64,000 bases of DNA from CALGKJ01 sp049322695 (GTDB lineage: Bacteria; Bacillota; Clostridia; Lutisporales; Lutisporaceae), in NCBI GenBank assembly GCA_049322695.1, contig JBMORW010000057.1, positions 1 through 64,000 on the forward strand, given 5' to 3'. The translations under genes were made by a program, and so were the position numbers. Numbering within the stretch: position 1 is the first letter of the stretch; every line of letters begins with the position of its first letter. Shown here one piece after another: positions 8,395 through 16,859 of the stretch. Under the pieces are notes generated by a model. It had not been told where the DNA came from, did not search any database, and worked only from the letters and a program-made list of their open reading frames with translations.

Positions 8395-10851
8395 TTATAT
8401 GAAAAGATTTAAATTAGACTCCTCAGCTTCACCCAGGTAATAGCCAACTCCGCCAATTTTTATACCGTCTATCAGTTCTTCCTTTTTCAAGCCCATTACA
8501 TCCATGGACATCTGACATGCAACTATTTCTATTCCACTGTTCAGTGCTGACTGTATAAGCTCTTCCAGGGAGTTTACATTTTTGTTTTTCATGACCATTC
8601 TTATCATCTTAGCTCCCATACCTGCCATGTTCATTTTTGATAGCTGAAGCCTCTTGCTGCCCCTTGGCATCATCATTCCGAACATCTTGTCCATAAAGCC
8701 TTTTCTTACATCCACCTTGTCATGCTTTCTAAGAATATTCAAGCCCCAGAAGGTAAAGAACATTGTAACCTTCTTACCCATTGATGCAGCGCCGTTTGCT
8801 ATTATAAAAGATGCAATGGCCTTATCAAGATCTCCGCTGAAAACTACCATTGTCTTGTTGTCTTTTACGGCAGCTGCCGTCGCAACTGTCGGCACATCCT
8901 TCGTGGTTAAACCCTTTTTTATATAGGCTGTTATGATTCCTCCATCCTTAGTTCGTTCTAAAAGCTCATTATTTGTAGACCTGCACCAGGATTTGATATC
9001 CTCATAAAAGCCTGCATCAGAAGCAGTTACCTTAAGTATCTGACCTTCTTTAATATCCTCCATACAGGATTTTACCTGCATTATAGGTCCCGGGCAGCAC
9101 AGGCCGCATGCGTCCATGCTTCTGTCATAGCTGAGCTTCCCTCCGCCTGAAGCTTTACCGCCGCTTTTGTCTATGTTATTATCGTTTTTTTTAATTTTTC
9201 TCTCAGGTACAAATCTTTCTATTTCGTAAGACATGTAACCTCCTGTCACATTCTTCACCTTGAAGCCGTTCTGCTCAAGTATCCTTGCTGCAATATAGCC
9301 TCTTAAGCCCACCCGGCAATACTCAACTATTTCCTTATTTTTATCCAGCTCTCCAAGACGCTCTCTCAAGCTGTCAACGGGTATGTTTATTGCACCTTCT
9401 ATATGACCATTGTTGAATTCTGTCTCTGTTCTTACATCTATCAGCAGCTGTCTTTCAGGATCAAGCTTCTCCACATAGCTCCAATCAGCTATATCCATCC
9501 TTCCCTCCAATATGTTCTCAGCTATATAGCCTGCCATATTTACAGGGTCCTTTGCTGATGAATACGGAGGTGCGTAAGCAAGCTCCAGCTCTGTAAGGTC
9601 GTGTACAGTGCCGCCTAAACGCATTGCTGCAGCAATGACATCTATTCTCTTGTCAACGCCCTTATTGCCCATAGCCTGAGCACCCAGTATCCTGCCGTTA
9701 TCGTCAAATATCAGCTTTAGAGATATCTGAGTAGCATTAGGGTAATAAGAGGCATGGGAATTTGGATGCAGCTTTATGGCTTTATAAGCTATTCCTGCTC
9801 TTTGTAAGGTTCTTTCATTAGCACCTGTACTTGAAGCTGTCAAAGAGAATATTTTCAGTATTGAGGTGCCTTGTGTTCCCTTATATGTCTTATTCAAGCC
9901 TGCCACATTATCTGCAGCTATCCTTCCCTGCTTATTGGCCGGTCCAGCCAGTGGAATTGCAGTTTTCAAGCCTGTTACAAAATCCACAACCTCTATTGCA
10001 TCTCCTACTGCATATATGTTTTCTACATTTGTCTGCATTTTTTCATTTACTATAATATGTCCTCTTGGTCCCAGTTCGATACCTGAACCTTTTAGAAAAG
10101 CGGTATCAGGTGCTACACCAATTGCCAATATAACAAGGTCAGCATTAAGCTTTACAGCACTGTTCAGCTCAACCTCAATGGAGTTATCCTTTTCTTCGAA
10201 GCCTTTTACACCGTCTCCCAGAATCAGCTCAACACCATTCTCCTGTAGCTCTTTTTCAGCTATTACAACCATATCTGAGTCAAATGGCGCCAATATGTGA
10301 GGTGCAGCTTCTACCAGCGTTACCTCAACTCCTCTTTCTCTAAGGTTTTCAGCCATTTCCACACCTATAAATCCGCCGCCAATAACTACTGCAGTCTTTA
10401 CATTTCTGCTGTCAACCATAGCTTTGATTTTATCTGTATCAGGTATGTTTCTGAGACTTAATATCCTGCCGCTGTCAATGCCCGGTATATTAGGCCTTAT
10501 GGGCTTAGCACCGGGTGATAGAATCAAATAGTCAAAGCTTTCCTCATATTCTCCCTTTTCCAGACTTTTAACCTTTACTTTTTTATTCTGAGGATCAACG
10601 GCAGTTACTTCACTGTTAACCCGTATATCGATATTGAATCTTGCATTCATAGCCTTTGGCGTCTGAACAAGAAGCTTGCTTCTTTCCATGATGGACTCTC
10701 CAATATGATATGGAAGACCGCAGTTTGCAAAGGATATATACTCATCTCTTTCAAACATAATTATTTCAGCATTTTCATCCAGTCTTCTCAGTCTGGCAGC
10801 AGCAGAAGCTCCGCCGGCTACACCGCCGACTATAAGAATTTTCTTACTCAT
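8395..10851 (-). CDS. Four-domain FAD CoA-disulfide/persulfide reductase (rhodanese-TusA-DsrE fusion)
   Basis: An 818-residue fusion. Residues 1-450 form the FAD/NAD(P)H-dependent CoA-disulfide reductase fold: dinucleotide motif IVGGVAGGASAAARLRR, redox Cys44 in FANCGLPYH, NAD motif VIGGGFIGVEMAENL, and FAD motif YAVGDAIEV. Residues about 455-545 are a rhodanese domain with active Cys in EYCRVGLRG. Residues about 575-640 are TusA/SirA-like (CGLCCPGPI). The rest is a DsrE-family domain. CoADR-rhodanese fusions reduce CoA persulfides or polysulfide to sulfide with NAD(P)H; the TusA and DsrE modules are known sulfur carriers, so the chain probably relays sulfane sulfur inside one polypeptide. 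It follows the ArsR gene by 18 bases. The domain order is seen directly; the substrate is inferred. Confidence 0.9.
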   Translation of the reverse strand: MSKKILIVGGVAGGASAAARLRRLDENAEIIMFERDEYISFANCGLPYHIGESIMERSKLLVQTPKAMNARFNIDIRVNSEVTAVDPQNKKVKVKSLEKGEYEESFDYLILSPGAKPIRPNIPGIDSGRILSLRNIPDTDKIKAMVDSRNVKTAVVIGGGFIGVEMAENLRERGVEVTLVEAAPHILAPFDSDMVVIAEKELQENGVELILGDGVKGFEEKDNSIEVELNSAVKLNADLVILAIGVAPDTAFLKGSGIELGPRGHIIVNEKMQTNVENIYAVGDAIEVVDFVTGLKTAIPLAGPANKQGRIAADNVAGLNKTYKGTQGTSILKIFSLTASSTGANERTLQRAGIAYKAIKLHPNSHASYYPNATQISLKLIFDDNGRILGAQAMGNKGVDKRIDVIAAAMRLGGTVHDLTELELAYAPPYSSAKDPVNMAGYIAENILEGRMDIADWSYVEKLDPERQLLIDVRTETEFNNGHIEGAINIPVDSLRERLGELDKNKEIVEYCRVGLRGYIAARILEQNGFKVKNVTGGYMSYEIERFVPERKIKKNDNNIDKSGGKASGGGKLSYDRSMDACGLCCPGPIMQVKSCMEDIKEGQILKVTASDAGFYEDIKSWCRSTNNELLERTKDGGIITAYIKKGLTTKDVPTVATAAAVKDNKTMVVFSGDLDKAIASFIIANGAASMGKKVTMFFTFWGLNILRKHDKVDVRKGFMDKMFGMMMPRGSKRLQLSKMNMAGMGAKMIRMVMKNKNVNSLEELIQSALNSGIEIVACQMSMDVMGLKKEELIDGIKIGGVGYYLGEAEESNLNLFI

Positions 10852-10869
10852 TAATTTACCCCCTATTTT

Positions 10870-11148
10870 CTACTCCTCTAAAATTTTCATAATTTTTTTA
10901 ATCTTTTCATCTTTTACCTTATAGGTTATTTCAAGACCATTTCTTGTGCCTTCAATTATTCCTGCAGCCCGAAGCTTCTGCAGGTGCTGGGATACTGTGC
11001 TTTGCGGCATTTCCATACAGCTTTGCATATGACTGACGTTGCACTGGCCTTTTTCAATAAGACCTGCCACTATGCAAAGCCTTATGGGATGTGCAAGAGC
11101 TTTTAGTATTTCTGCCATTTCATTGAACTTGCTAATGTTATTTTCCAT
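10870..11148 (-). CDS. ArsR-family repressor, likely sulfur- or redox-responsive
   Basis: A 92-residue winged-helix protein of the ArsR/SmtB family (LAHPIRLCIVAGL, then recognition helix QSTVSQHLQKLRAAG). It is the first gene of a two-gene operon with the persulfide reductase. It lacks the classic ELCVCDL metal motif; instead cysteines occur at 25, 36 and 44 in GQCNVSHMQSC. ArsR relatives such as SqrR and BigR use two cysteines to sense persulfides, so sensing reactive sulfur fits the neighbour, but the Cys spacing is not the same and this is inference. The palindrome at 11172-11211 is the probable operator. GAGGTG precedes the ATG. Confidence 0.85.
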   Translation of the reverse strand: MENNISKFNEMAEILKALAHPIRLCIVAGLIEKGQCNVSHMQSCMEMPQSTVSQHLQKLRAAGIIEGTRNGLEITYKVKDEKIKKIMKILEE

Positions 11149-11171
11149 AGGCCACCTCTTGCTTGTTGAAT

Positions 11172-11211
11172 ATCATAATATCCGTATATTCAAATATTAC
11201 GATATAATGAT
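11172..11211 (-). promoter_or_regulatory. Imperfect palindromic operator upstream of arsR-type gene
   Basis: A 40-base imperfect palindrome (15 of 20 positions match), starting ATCATAATATC and ending GATATAATGAT, sits 24 bases upstream of the ArsR start codon. Its centre contains ATATTCAAATAT, typical of ArsR/SmtB operators. It probably overlaps the promoter and mediates autorepression. Confidence 0.6.
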
Positions 11212-11262
11212 AACATACATAATCATACCTTTGCAATAACTAAAAATATTTCTTTGCAAGTA

Positions 11263-11290
11263 TTGATTGACAACAGCATATTTATATAAT
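11263..11290 (+). promoter_or_regulatory. Promoter of the SCP2-transketolase operon
   Basis: TTGATT at 11263-11268 and a perfect TATAAT at 11285-11290 are 16 bases apart. An alternative TTGACA lies four bases further on but with too short a spacing. The palindrome at 11304 covers the expected transcription start. Confidence 0.65.
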
Positions 11291-11303
11291 ATGTTTATAT
11301 TAT

Positions 11304-11321
11304 AGAGCGAGCGCTCGCTCT
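11304..11321 (+). promoter_or_regulatory. TetR-type operator, 18-bp perfect palindrome
   Basis: AGAGCGAGCGCTCGCTCT is a perfect 18-base inverted repeat placed 13 bases after the -10 box, exactly where a bound repressor would block initiation. It is strikingly GC-rich in a very AT-rich region. Half-sites of this kind are typical of TetR-family operators, and the operon is followed by a TetR gene at 19195. I saw no second copy in the window. Confidence 0.75.
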
Positions 11322-11361
11322 GAGTTCGGAAAACCATAATTTGTGAAAAAGGGGGAGCAAT

Positions 11362-12120
11362 ATGAAGGATGAATTAACCTTGTCCTACATCAATCTTTAC
11401 GCTGTCCTTCGCAATTTAGAAGAATTATGCGATATGGACAGTGAAGCAAAATCACTGATTGCAAACAAGAATCTTTCCATCTGCTTCAAGGTAAAAAATG
11501 GACCTCAAGCTGTATTATCCTTCCAGAATGGCAAATGTACTTTCTCAGAAGGAAGCGGACCATGCAGCATAAAGCTTTACTTCACATCACCGGCACATCT
11601 TAATTCAATGTTTGAAGGAAAAGCAAATCCCATACCTCTAAAAGGACTAACTAAAATAAGTTTCCTCAAAAATGAGTTTACAAAGCTTACTGAGAGACTT
11701 AGCTTTTATCTTAAACCTACAGATGCACTTCTTAAGGATAAAAATTACCACAGACTCAATACAATATTGACTGCAAATACTGCGATATTTGCTCTATCCC
11801 AAATAGGCAATCACGACAGACTCGGAAAGCTTAATGCTTATAGAATGCCTGACGGCATAATATCCATACAGGCTTCGGACGGAAGTCTTGCATTGAATGT
11901 CACTGCCGACCATGGAGTACTGACTCCTAAAAAAGGAAAGGCTGATAAGCCGAGAGCCATTATGGAGTTTTCAGATCTGGAAACTGCAAATAACCTGCTA
12001 AATGGTAAGGTAGATGCATATACCTGTATTGCTACAGGTGGTATCAAGACTAGGGGATATGTACCTATGCTTGACTGCTTTGATAAGCTTCTGGGCATGG
12101 TACCCAGATATTTGAAATAG
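11362..12120 (+). CDS. Tandem SCP2-like lipid-binding protein
   Basis: First gene of the operon; 252 residues, no signal peptide, no membrane helix. It looks like two copies of an SCP2 (sterol carrier protein 2)-like fold: the first about 30-125 (strand-rich, then SPAHLNSMFEGK), the second about 155-245 (SDLETANNLLNGK, then GGIKTRGYVPML). SCP2 folds have a hydrophobic tunnel that holds lipids, sterols or acyl-CoA. The same two-module layout occurs in the protein at 15531, so the pair are paralogs. It has no catalytic motif and is likely a substrate carrier or chaperone for the enzymes downstream; that role is inferred. GGGGGAG precedes the ATG and 12 bases separate it from the next gene. Confidence 0.7.
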   Translation: MKDELTLSYINLYAVLRNLEELCDMDSEAKSLIANKNLSICFKVKNGPQAVLSFQNGKCTFSEGSGPCSIKLYFTSPAHLNSMFEGKANPIPLKGLTKISFLKNEFTKLTERLSFYLKPTDALLKDKNYHRLNTILTANTAIFALSQIGNHDRLGKLNAYRMPDGIISIQASDGSLALNVTADHGVLTPKKGKADKPRAIMEFSDLETANNLLNGKVDAYTCIATGGIKTRGYVPMLDCFDKLLGMVPRYLK

Positions 12121-12132
12121 GAGGGTGGCTTT

Positions 12133-13389
12133 ATGAATACTTACAGCTATACAAAGAATCAGGAAATGTTTAAGAGAGCGCTAAAATCCATACCTACGGG
12201 CATATACGGCCACCTTGGACCTGTCAACGGCTGCTTCATGCCTATAGATGCCTACCCTCTGTTCTCAGAGAGAGCTAAGGGAGCATACTTTTGGGATTTG
12301 GATGGTAACAGATTCATAGACTACATGTGCGCTTATGGACCAACAATACTTGGCTACAATGATGAGGATGTGGATGCTGCTGCAGAGAAACAGGCAAAGC
12401 TTGGCAACTGCGTATCGGCACCAAGCTCTATAATGGTGGACTTTGCAGAGCTGATGGTAGATACAGTAGAAATGGCCGACTGGGCGTTCTTTGCAAAAAA
12501 CGGCGGAGATGTTACCAGCCTTGCACTATTGGTTGCTAGGGCTGCAACTGGCAGAAAAAAAACAATACTGGTAAAGGGCAACTATCACGGTGTAGCTCCT
12601 TGGACACAAAAGCTAGGCTACCCGGGGATAACTGATGAAGATGTTGCCAACAATTTCTATGTCGACTGGAATAACTATGAGCAGGTAGAAAAAATAGTCA
12701 AGGAGTATCCCGGAGAAATAGCATGCTTCATGTCTACCCCCTACTTCCATCCGGTATTTGTAGATAATAAGCTTCCTGAAAACAACTACTGGCAGAAGAT
12801 TCGAAAGCTCTGTACGGATAATGGAATCGTACTGGCTATAGATGATGTGCGCTGCGGCTTCAGACTGGATATGAAGGGCTCTGATCACTATTACGGCTTT
12901 AAGGCAGATCTTATGTGCTTCTGCAAGGCAATAGCAAACGGACACAACGTATCCGTATTGTGCGGTACTGATGCAATGAGAGAAGCAGTGTCTAAGGTAA
13001 TGTACACCGGCAGCTACTGGCAGTCAGCTGTCCCTTTTGCTGCAGGCATAGCAACTATTAAGAAACTGAAAGAACTAAATGCTCCTAAAATGATGCTGGA
13101 TATGGGAGTAAAACTGACAAATGGCTTGGAAGCAGCAGCAAAGAATAATGGCTTCAAGCTTATTGTGTCCGGTGAGCCTTCCATGTGGTATATGAGATTG
13201 GACGGAGATGATTCTCAAATGCTGCATCAGGAATGGATAGCCGAGTGTGTTCGCAGAGGAGCTTATTTCACCAATCACCATAATATGTTCATGTGCTGTG
13301 CAATGAGTGATGAGGATATCAATTTCACCTGCGAGGTGGCTGATGAAGCGTTTAAGGTGATTAAAGCTAGGCATCCGGAGTTGCGATAG
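12133..13389 (+). CDS. Class III PLP aminotransferase, glutamate-1-semialdehyde aminomutase-like
   Basis: The 418-residue protein is a fold-type I PLP enzyme of aminotransferase class III, closest in style to glutamate-1-semialdehyde aminomutases and the related aminotransferases of secondary metabolism. The PLP-stacking region is AIDDVRCGFR near 236-245, and the Schiff-base lysine is Lys265 in CKAIANGHNVSV. The substrate-entry region YHGVAPWTQK is also conserved. It would transfer or isomerise an amino group on an aldehyde or ketone. No other haem-pathway gene is near, so a role in tetrapyrrole synthesis is unlikely; it probably acts on the product of the transketolase or reductase of this operon. 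GGAGGGT precedes the ATG. Confidence 0.85.
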   Translation: MNTYSYTKNQEMFKRALKSIPTGIYGHLGPVNGCFMPIDAYPLFSERAKGAYFWDLDGNRFIDYMCAYGPTILGYNDEDVDAAAEKQAKLGNCVSAPSSIMVDFAELMVDTVEMADWAFFAKNGGDVTSLALLVARAATGRKKTILVKGNYHGVAPWTQKLGYPGITDEDVANNFYVDWNNYEQVEKIVKEYPGEIACFMSTPYFHPVFVDNKLPENNYWQKIRKLCTDNGIVLAIDDVRCGFRLDMKGSDHYYGFKADLMCFCKAIANGHNVSVLCGTDAMREAVSKVMYTGSYWQSAVPFAAGIATIKKLKELNAPKMMLDMGVKLTNGLEAAAKNNGFKLIVSGEPSMWYMRLDGDDSQMLHQEWIAECVRRGAYFTNHHNMFMCCAMSDEDINFTCEVADEAFKVIKARHPELR

Positions 13390-13662
13390 CCCCACCACTC
13401 ACGCTTCGGCAATTTTCTTACGGTAGCTTTCAAAGCCCTGCGTTGTGTCCTCATGAGTCGGCTATGAGGCTGTTTTCAGCCACATCGGGGCGAAGGTATT
13501 CCTTTTAAGGGTGAAAACTACCTTCAGAAAGTAGCCTGTGCCTTCGTTAGTATAACACTTACCTATTTTAAAGTAACCAAAAATGCTTCGAAGAATTACT
13601 TGATGCTAGCAGCTAGAAGCTAGTAGCCAGTAGCTACTTTATAAAAAGGAAGGAGAAATTTT
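13390..13662 (+). other. Structured spacer inside the operon
   Basis: This 273-base gap interrupts an otherwise tight operon and has no reading frame of note. It is richer in GC than its surroundings and holds GGCTG-TTTT-CAGCC at 13468-13481, a stem GAAGGTA (13492-13498) with TACCTTC (13519-13525), and the heptamer repeat at 13605. It could be a processing or attenuation region or the scar of an inserted element. It does not match a riboswitch that I know. Confidence 0.45.
13605..13639 (+). repeat. Heptamer tandem repeat just upstream of transketolase gene
   Basis: Five units of seven bases run head to tail: GCTAGCA, GCTAGAA, GCTAGTA, GCCAGTA and a degenerate GCTACTT. The array ends about 10 bases before the ribosome site of the gene at 13663. 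A perfect seven-base period without coding capacity suggests slippage-prone or regulatory DNA. Confidence 0.75.
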
Positions 13663-14517
13663 ATGCCATTGAATCAACAGGAGCTTTTGGCACTGGAGAA
13701 AAAGGCTCATGAGCTTCGCTGTCTTTGTGTGGATACTGTAATGTGGGCAGGCAGCGGCCATATAGGGGGAGCCCTAAGTGCCATGGATATTATGACTATT
13801 CTGTATCATAAATATATGAAGGTTGATCCTAAGAATCCCAACTGGGAGGACAGAGACAGATTCATACTTAGCAAGGGACATGTCGGGGTAGGCTATGCAC
13901 CTGTCCTGGCAGACAAAGGCTATTTTGACAAGGAACTCTTGAAGGAGTACAACCATACAGGCTCAAGCCTGGGAATGCATCTTGACAGTAGAAAGGTATC
14001 TGGAGTTGATGCATCCACGGGCTCACTGGGCCACGGTCTCTCCATAGCAATTGGAATGGCATTGGCAGCAAGGCTTAGAAACAAATCCTACATGACTTAC
14101 TGTCTTTTGGGAGACGGAGAGTGCGATGAAGGCTCAGTCTGGGAAGCAGCAATGTCAGCTGCTCATTTCAAGGTAACAAATATGGTTACCTTTGTAGACC
14201 GCAACAGATGCATGATAGACGGACGCACTGAGGATGTAATGAAGTTAGAGCCCTTTGCGGACAAATGGAGGTCATTCGGCTTCATTGTAAAGGAAGTTAA
14301 CGGTCACAGCTTTATTGAGCTCTCAGAGGCTATAGAATACGCATATCATGAAAAATCCGCTCCGGTAGTAATAATAGCAAACACCTATAAAGGCTGCGGA
14401 GTAGAGTTCATGCAGGATGATTATCGCTGGCACTACGGCGGTCTAGACTCTGACAAGATAGCCTTGTGCAAGGAAAGTCTTGAAAAATATCATCAGAATA
14501 GAATAAGGGGGGTATAG
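13663..14517 (+). CDS. Transketolase-like enzyme, N-terminal (ThDP pyrophosphate) subunit
   Basis: A 284-residue N-terminal half of a split transketolase. It carries the thiamine diphosphate motif GDGECDEGSVWEAA ending in an Asn (FKVTN), the conserved SGHIGGALSAMDI and SKGHVGVGYAPVLADKGYF stretches, and GSLGHGLSIAIGMA. The C-terminal subunit gene starts two bases after its stop, so the two are translated together and form one ThDP enzyme that moves a two-carbon ketol unit. Split transketolases serve the pentose phosphate pathway, but relatives are recruited elsewhere, notably DesAB steroid-17,20-desmolase of Clostridium scindens. Its place among SCP2 and flavin-reductase genes argues for a special substrate. 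GGAAGGAG precedes the ATG. Confidence 0.9.
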   Translation: MPLNQQELLALEKKAHELRCLCVDTVMWAGSGHIGGALSAMDIMTILYHKYMKVDPKNPNWEDRDRFILSKGHVGVGYAPVLADKGYFDKELLKEYNHTGSSLGMHLDSRKVSGVDASTGSLGHGLSIAIGMALAARLRNKSYMTYCLLGDGECDEGSVWEAAMSAAHFKVTNMVTFVDRNRCMIDGRTEDVMKLEPFADKWRSFGFIVKEVNGHSFIELSEAIEYAYHEKSAPVVIIANTYKGCGVEFMQDDYRWHYGGLDSDKIALCKESLEKYHQNRIRGV

Positions 14518-14519
14518 TC

Positions 14520-15527
14520 ATGTCAGGATTAACCTATACCATGCTTGATACAGTAAATCTTTCAACTGCAGAAATATACGGCAAGGTCCTCTGCACACTT
14601 GCAGAAGAACATCCGGAAATAGTAGGACTGTCCGCAGATTTGGCAAAATCAACAAAAATAGGCATGTTTGGCGACAAATTTCCTGAGCGCTTCTTCAATG
14701 TCGGAATAGCCGAACAGAATATGTTCGGTATTGCTGCAGGTATGGCAAAGGCAGGTTTGGTACCCTTTATTTCCACCTTTGCAGTATTCACCTCTATGAG
14801 AGCCTTGGATCAGGTACACACTGACATATGCTATCAGAACCTCAATGTCAAAATGATTGCAACCCATGCAGGATTATCCTTCGGCCAGGCAGAATCAACA
14901 CATCACTGTACAGAGGATCTGTCCATAATGAGAGCCATGGCCAACTGTATAGTAATAGTACCTGCAGACGGTATGGAAACAGCCAATGCTGTGCAGGCTT
15001 CATATGAAACAAATGGACCTGTATATATACGTATCAACAGAGGCTTTGACAGACAGGTATATAAAACCACTGACTATGGCTTTGAAATAGGGAAAGCCGT
15101 TACAATGCGCGATGGCACGGATATTACCATAATAGCCTGCGGCTCCGGTGTATTCCAGGCAATAGAGGCTGCCAGCATATTGGATAAGGCTGACGGTGTG
15201 AAAGCAAGGGTAATCAACATGCATACCATTAAGCCTATAGATAAAGAAGCTGTGCTGAAGGCAATACATGAGACAAGAAGAATTATAACTGTAGAAGATC
15301 ACAATATTATAGGCGGATTGGGAAGCGCAGTAGCTGAGGTCATGGCTGAAAGCGGCAAGGCATGTGCCTTCAAGCGACTGGGAGTACCTGATACCTTCTC
15401 CATTATAGGCATTCACGAAGACCTTATGGCCTATTACAAATATGATATCAACGGTATTGTGGAAAGTGTCAGAGAAGTAATGGGCAAGGATTTTGAAGCT
15501 GATGACAACTGGGATGACGAGGTGTAG
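14520..15527 (+). CDS. Transketolase-like enzyme, C-terminal subunit
   Basis: The 335-residue partner of the preceding subunit contains the ThDP pyrimidine-binding domain with the catalytic glutamate in GIAEQNMFGIAAGMA, then AESTHHCTEDLSIMRA, and a C-terminal transketolase domain (about 195-320) ending in an acidic tail. All residues expected for ThDP activation are present, so the complex should be active. Start GGGGGG eight bases upstream; the next gene begins three bases after the stop. Substrate assignment is open: sugar phosphates are the default, a ketol side chain on a hydrophobic compound is the alternative suggested by the neighbours. Confidence 0.9.
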   Translation: MSGLTYTMLDTVNLSTAEIYGKVLCTLAEEHPEIVGLSADLAKSTKIGMFGDKFPERFFNVGIAEQNMFGIAAGMAKAGLVPFISTFAVFTSMRALDQVHTDICYQNLNVKMIATHAGLSFGQAESTHHCTEDLSIMRAMANCIVIVPADGMETANAVQASYETNGPVYIRINRGFDRQVYKTTDYGFEIGKAVTMRDGTDITIIACGSGVFQAIEAASILDKADGVKARVINMHTIKPIDKEAVLKAIHETRRIITVEDHNIIGGLGSAVAEVMAESGKACAFKRLGVPDTFSIIGIHEDLMAYYKYDINGIVESVREVMGKDFEADDNWDDEV

Positions 15528-15530
15528 CTT

Positions 15531-16316
15531 ATGACCGGTAGAGATGAAATATTCGCTTCCCGCATATTTCTATATGCCGTACTGCCGCTTTTAAGAGTAA
15601 TAGTAGAAAGTACTCCTTCATTGTCAAAGGCTTTTAGCGGTAGGACAGCTGTCGTGCAAGTCAGCGCAAAAGACCTGGATTCAAAGCATGCAGTTCATTT
15701 TGAGATAACAGAGGGACAATGGAAGGTAAAAAAAGGTGCAGCGGAATCCCCGGACCTGGAACTGGAATTTAAAAGCCTTTCAGCACTTAACGGCTTTTTC
15801 TCAGGTAAAAATAAGAAGCTGCCAAAGATAATCGGCTGGCAGAAGCTTGGACTCACAGTAGCTACCTTCAAAGCGCTTTTGGCTATGTCAGCCATATTAA
15901 GTGCCAAAAAAGCACCCGATAAGGAGTGTGAAAAGGATTTGCTTGTGAAGTGCATGTTTTATTTGCTTTCCTCCGGAATCAGCCAGCTTAATAAGGCAGG
16001 ACACCCTGAAATATCAAAATGGGTACAAAAGAGCCCTGATAGAATATATGCCTGGGTTGTTGACGGCAGACCTGATTTATCTGCCTATTTAAGAGTGAAA
16101 GCAGGCAACTCCAAGGCAGGCCGCGGTGAATACATCCGATCCAAGCCTTTCTTTACAATGCGTTTCAGCTCTGTAGACAGTGCTCTTGGGATACTGCTTG
16201 AGACAGATGACTTTTTGGAAGCCTCTATGCACAGCAGAATAATAATGGAGGGTGCTCCGGAATATGGAGCTATGATAGGAGAATACATGAAGCTGGTTGG
16301 CTCTTTCGCCAAGTAG
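15531..16316 (+). CDS. Second tandem SCP2-like protein
   Basis: A 261-residue cytoplasmic protein with two SCP2-like modules, about 30-125 (HFEITEGQWKVKKG, then FKSLSALNGFFSGK) and about 165-260 (MRFSSVDSALGIL, then IIMEGAPEYGAMIGEYM). It is a divergent paralog of the protein at 11362 and has no catalytic motif. Having two different carriers in one operon suggests they either pair up or handle substrate and product separately; this is inference. It starts three bases after the transketolase stop with GAGGTG as ribosome site. Confidence 0.65.
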   Translation: MTGRDEIFASRIFLYAVLPLLRVIVESTPSLSKAFSGRTAVVQVSAKDLDSKHAVHFEITEGQWKVKKGAAESPDLELEFKSLSALNGFFSGKNKKLPKIIGWQKLGLTVATFKALLAMSAILSAKKAPDKECEKDLLVKCMFYLLSSGISQLNKAGHPEISKWVQKSPDRIYAWVVDGRPDLSAYLRVKAGNSKAGRGEYIRSKPFFTMRFSSVDSALGILLETDDFLEASMHSRIIMEGAPEYGAMIGEYMKLVGSFAK

Positions 16317-16331
16317 AATGGAGGTATATTG

Positions 16332-16859
16332 ATGAAAATTCGTTCCATAAGCCACAGCGGGTTAACGGTGAAAAGCTTTGAAAAGGCAATAAAATGGTAC
16401 AATGAAATGTTTGGCTTTGTTCTAGTTGCTGAGGAATTCTTCACAAAAGAAAAAGTGATGGAGCTTTTTCCTCTTTACGGTGTATCAGACTCGACAATGA
16501 AATGCGGTTTTTTGAGAGCTCCTAAGGGGACAGTACTTGAAATATTCGAGTTCAGTAATACAGCTCCTGATGCAAAAAAATGCTGGGGACAGCCCGGTTT
16601 CACTCATCTGACTTTGGATGTAAGAAACGTCTCAAAGTGGTATGAAAAGCTTAAGGCCAAGGGCGTCAGATTTTACTTTGAGCCTCAGAAAACCGGAAAT
16701 GTAGAATGGGTATTCCTTCAGGATCCTGATGGAAACCCTATTGAGCTTATAGACCTGAAGGCAAACTATGGTGTAATCCGTCTTCTGGGAGGAATAGCCG
16801 GTAATATCATGGCCAAAGGAAAATTCAAGAAATACTATATGGAGGGTAAAAATGTCTGA
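16332..16859 (+). CDS. VOC-family (glyoxalase/dioxygenase fold) protein
   Basis: About 175 residues with the paired beta-alpha-beta-beta-beta modules of the vicinal oxygen chelate family. Metal ligands can be placed at His in ISHSGL, Glu in LEIFEF, His in FTHLTLD and Glu in NPIELID, a glyoxalase-I/epimerase-like set. The last 30 residues are a basic tail (KGKFKKYY). Such enzymes isomerise or cleave via enolate chemistry; methylmalonyl-CoA epimerase, glyoxalase and dioxygenase are relatives. In an anaerobe, epimerase or isomerase is likelier than dioxygenase. GGAGG seven bases upstream favours ATG 16332 over the TTG just before it. It overlaps the next gene by eight bases. Confidence 0.8.
   Translation: MKIRSISHSGLTVKSFEKAIKWYNEMFGFVLVAEEFFTKEKVMELFPLYGVSDSTMKCGFLRAPKGTVLEIFEFSNTAPDAKKCWGQPGFTHLTLDVRNVSKWYEKLKAKGVRFYFEPQKTGNVEWVFLQDPDGNPIELIDLKANYGVIRLLGGIAGNIMAKGKFKKYYMEGKNV

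Noticed and set aside
9831..10300. Overlapping plus-strand frames within the persulfide reductase gene
   Set aside because: They are antisense shadows of a long, motif-rich coding region.
13390..13560. Riboswitch or hammerhead ribozyme in the operon spacer
   Set aside because: The CTCATGAG run hinted at a hammerhead core, but the CTGATGA and GAAA elements are missing and no known riboswitch core is present.
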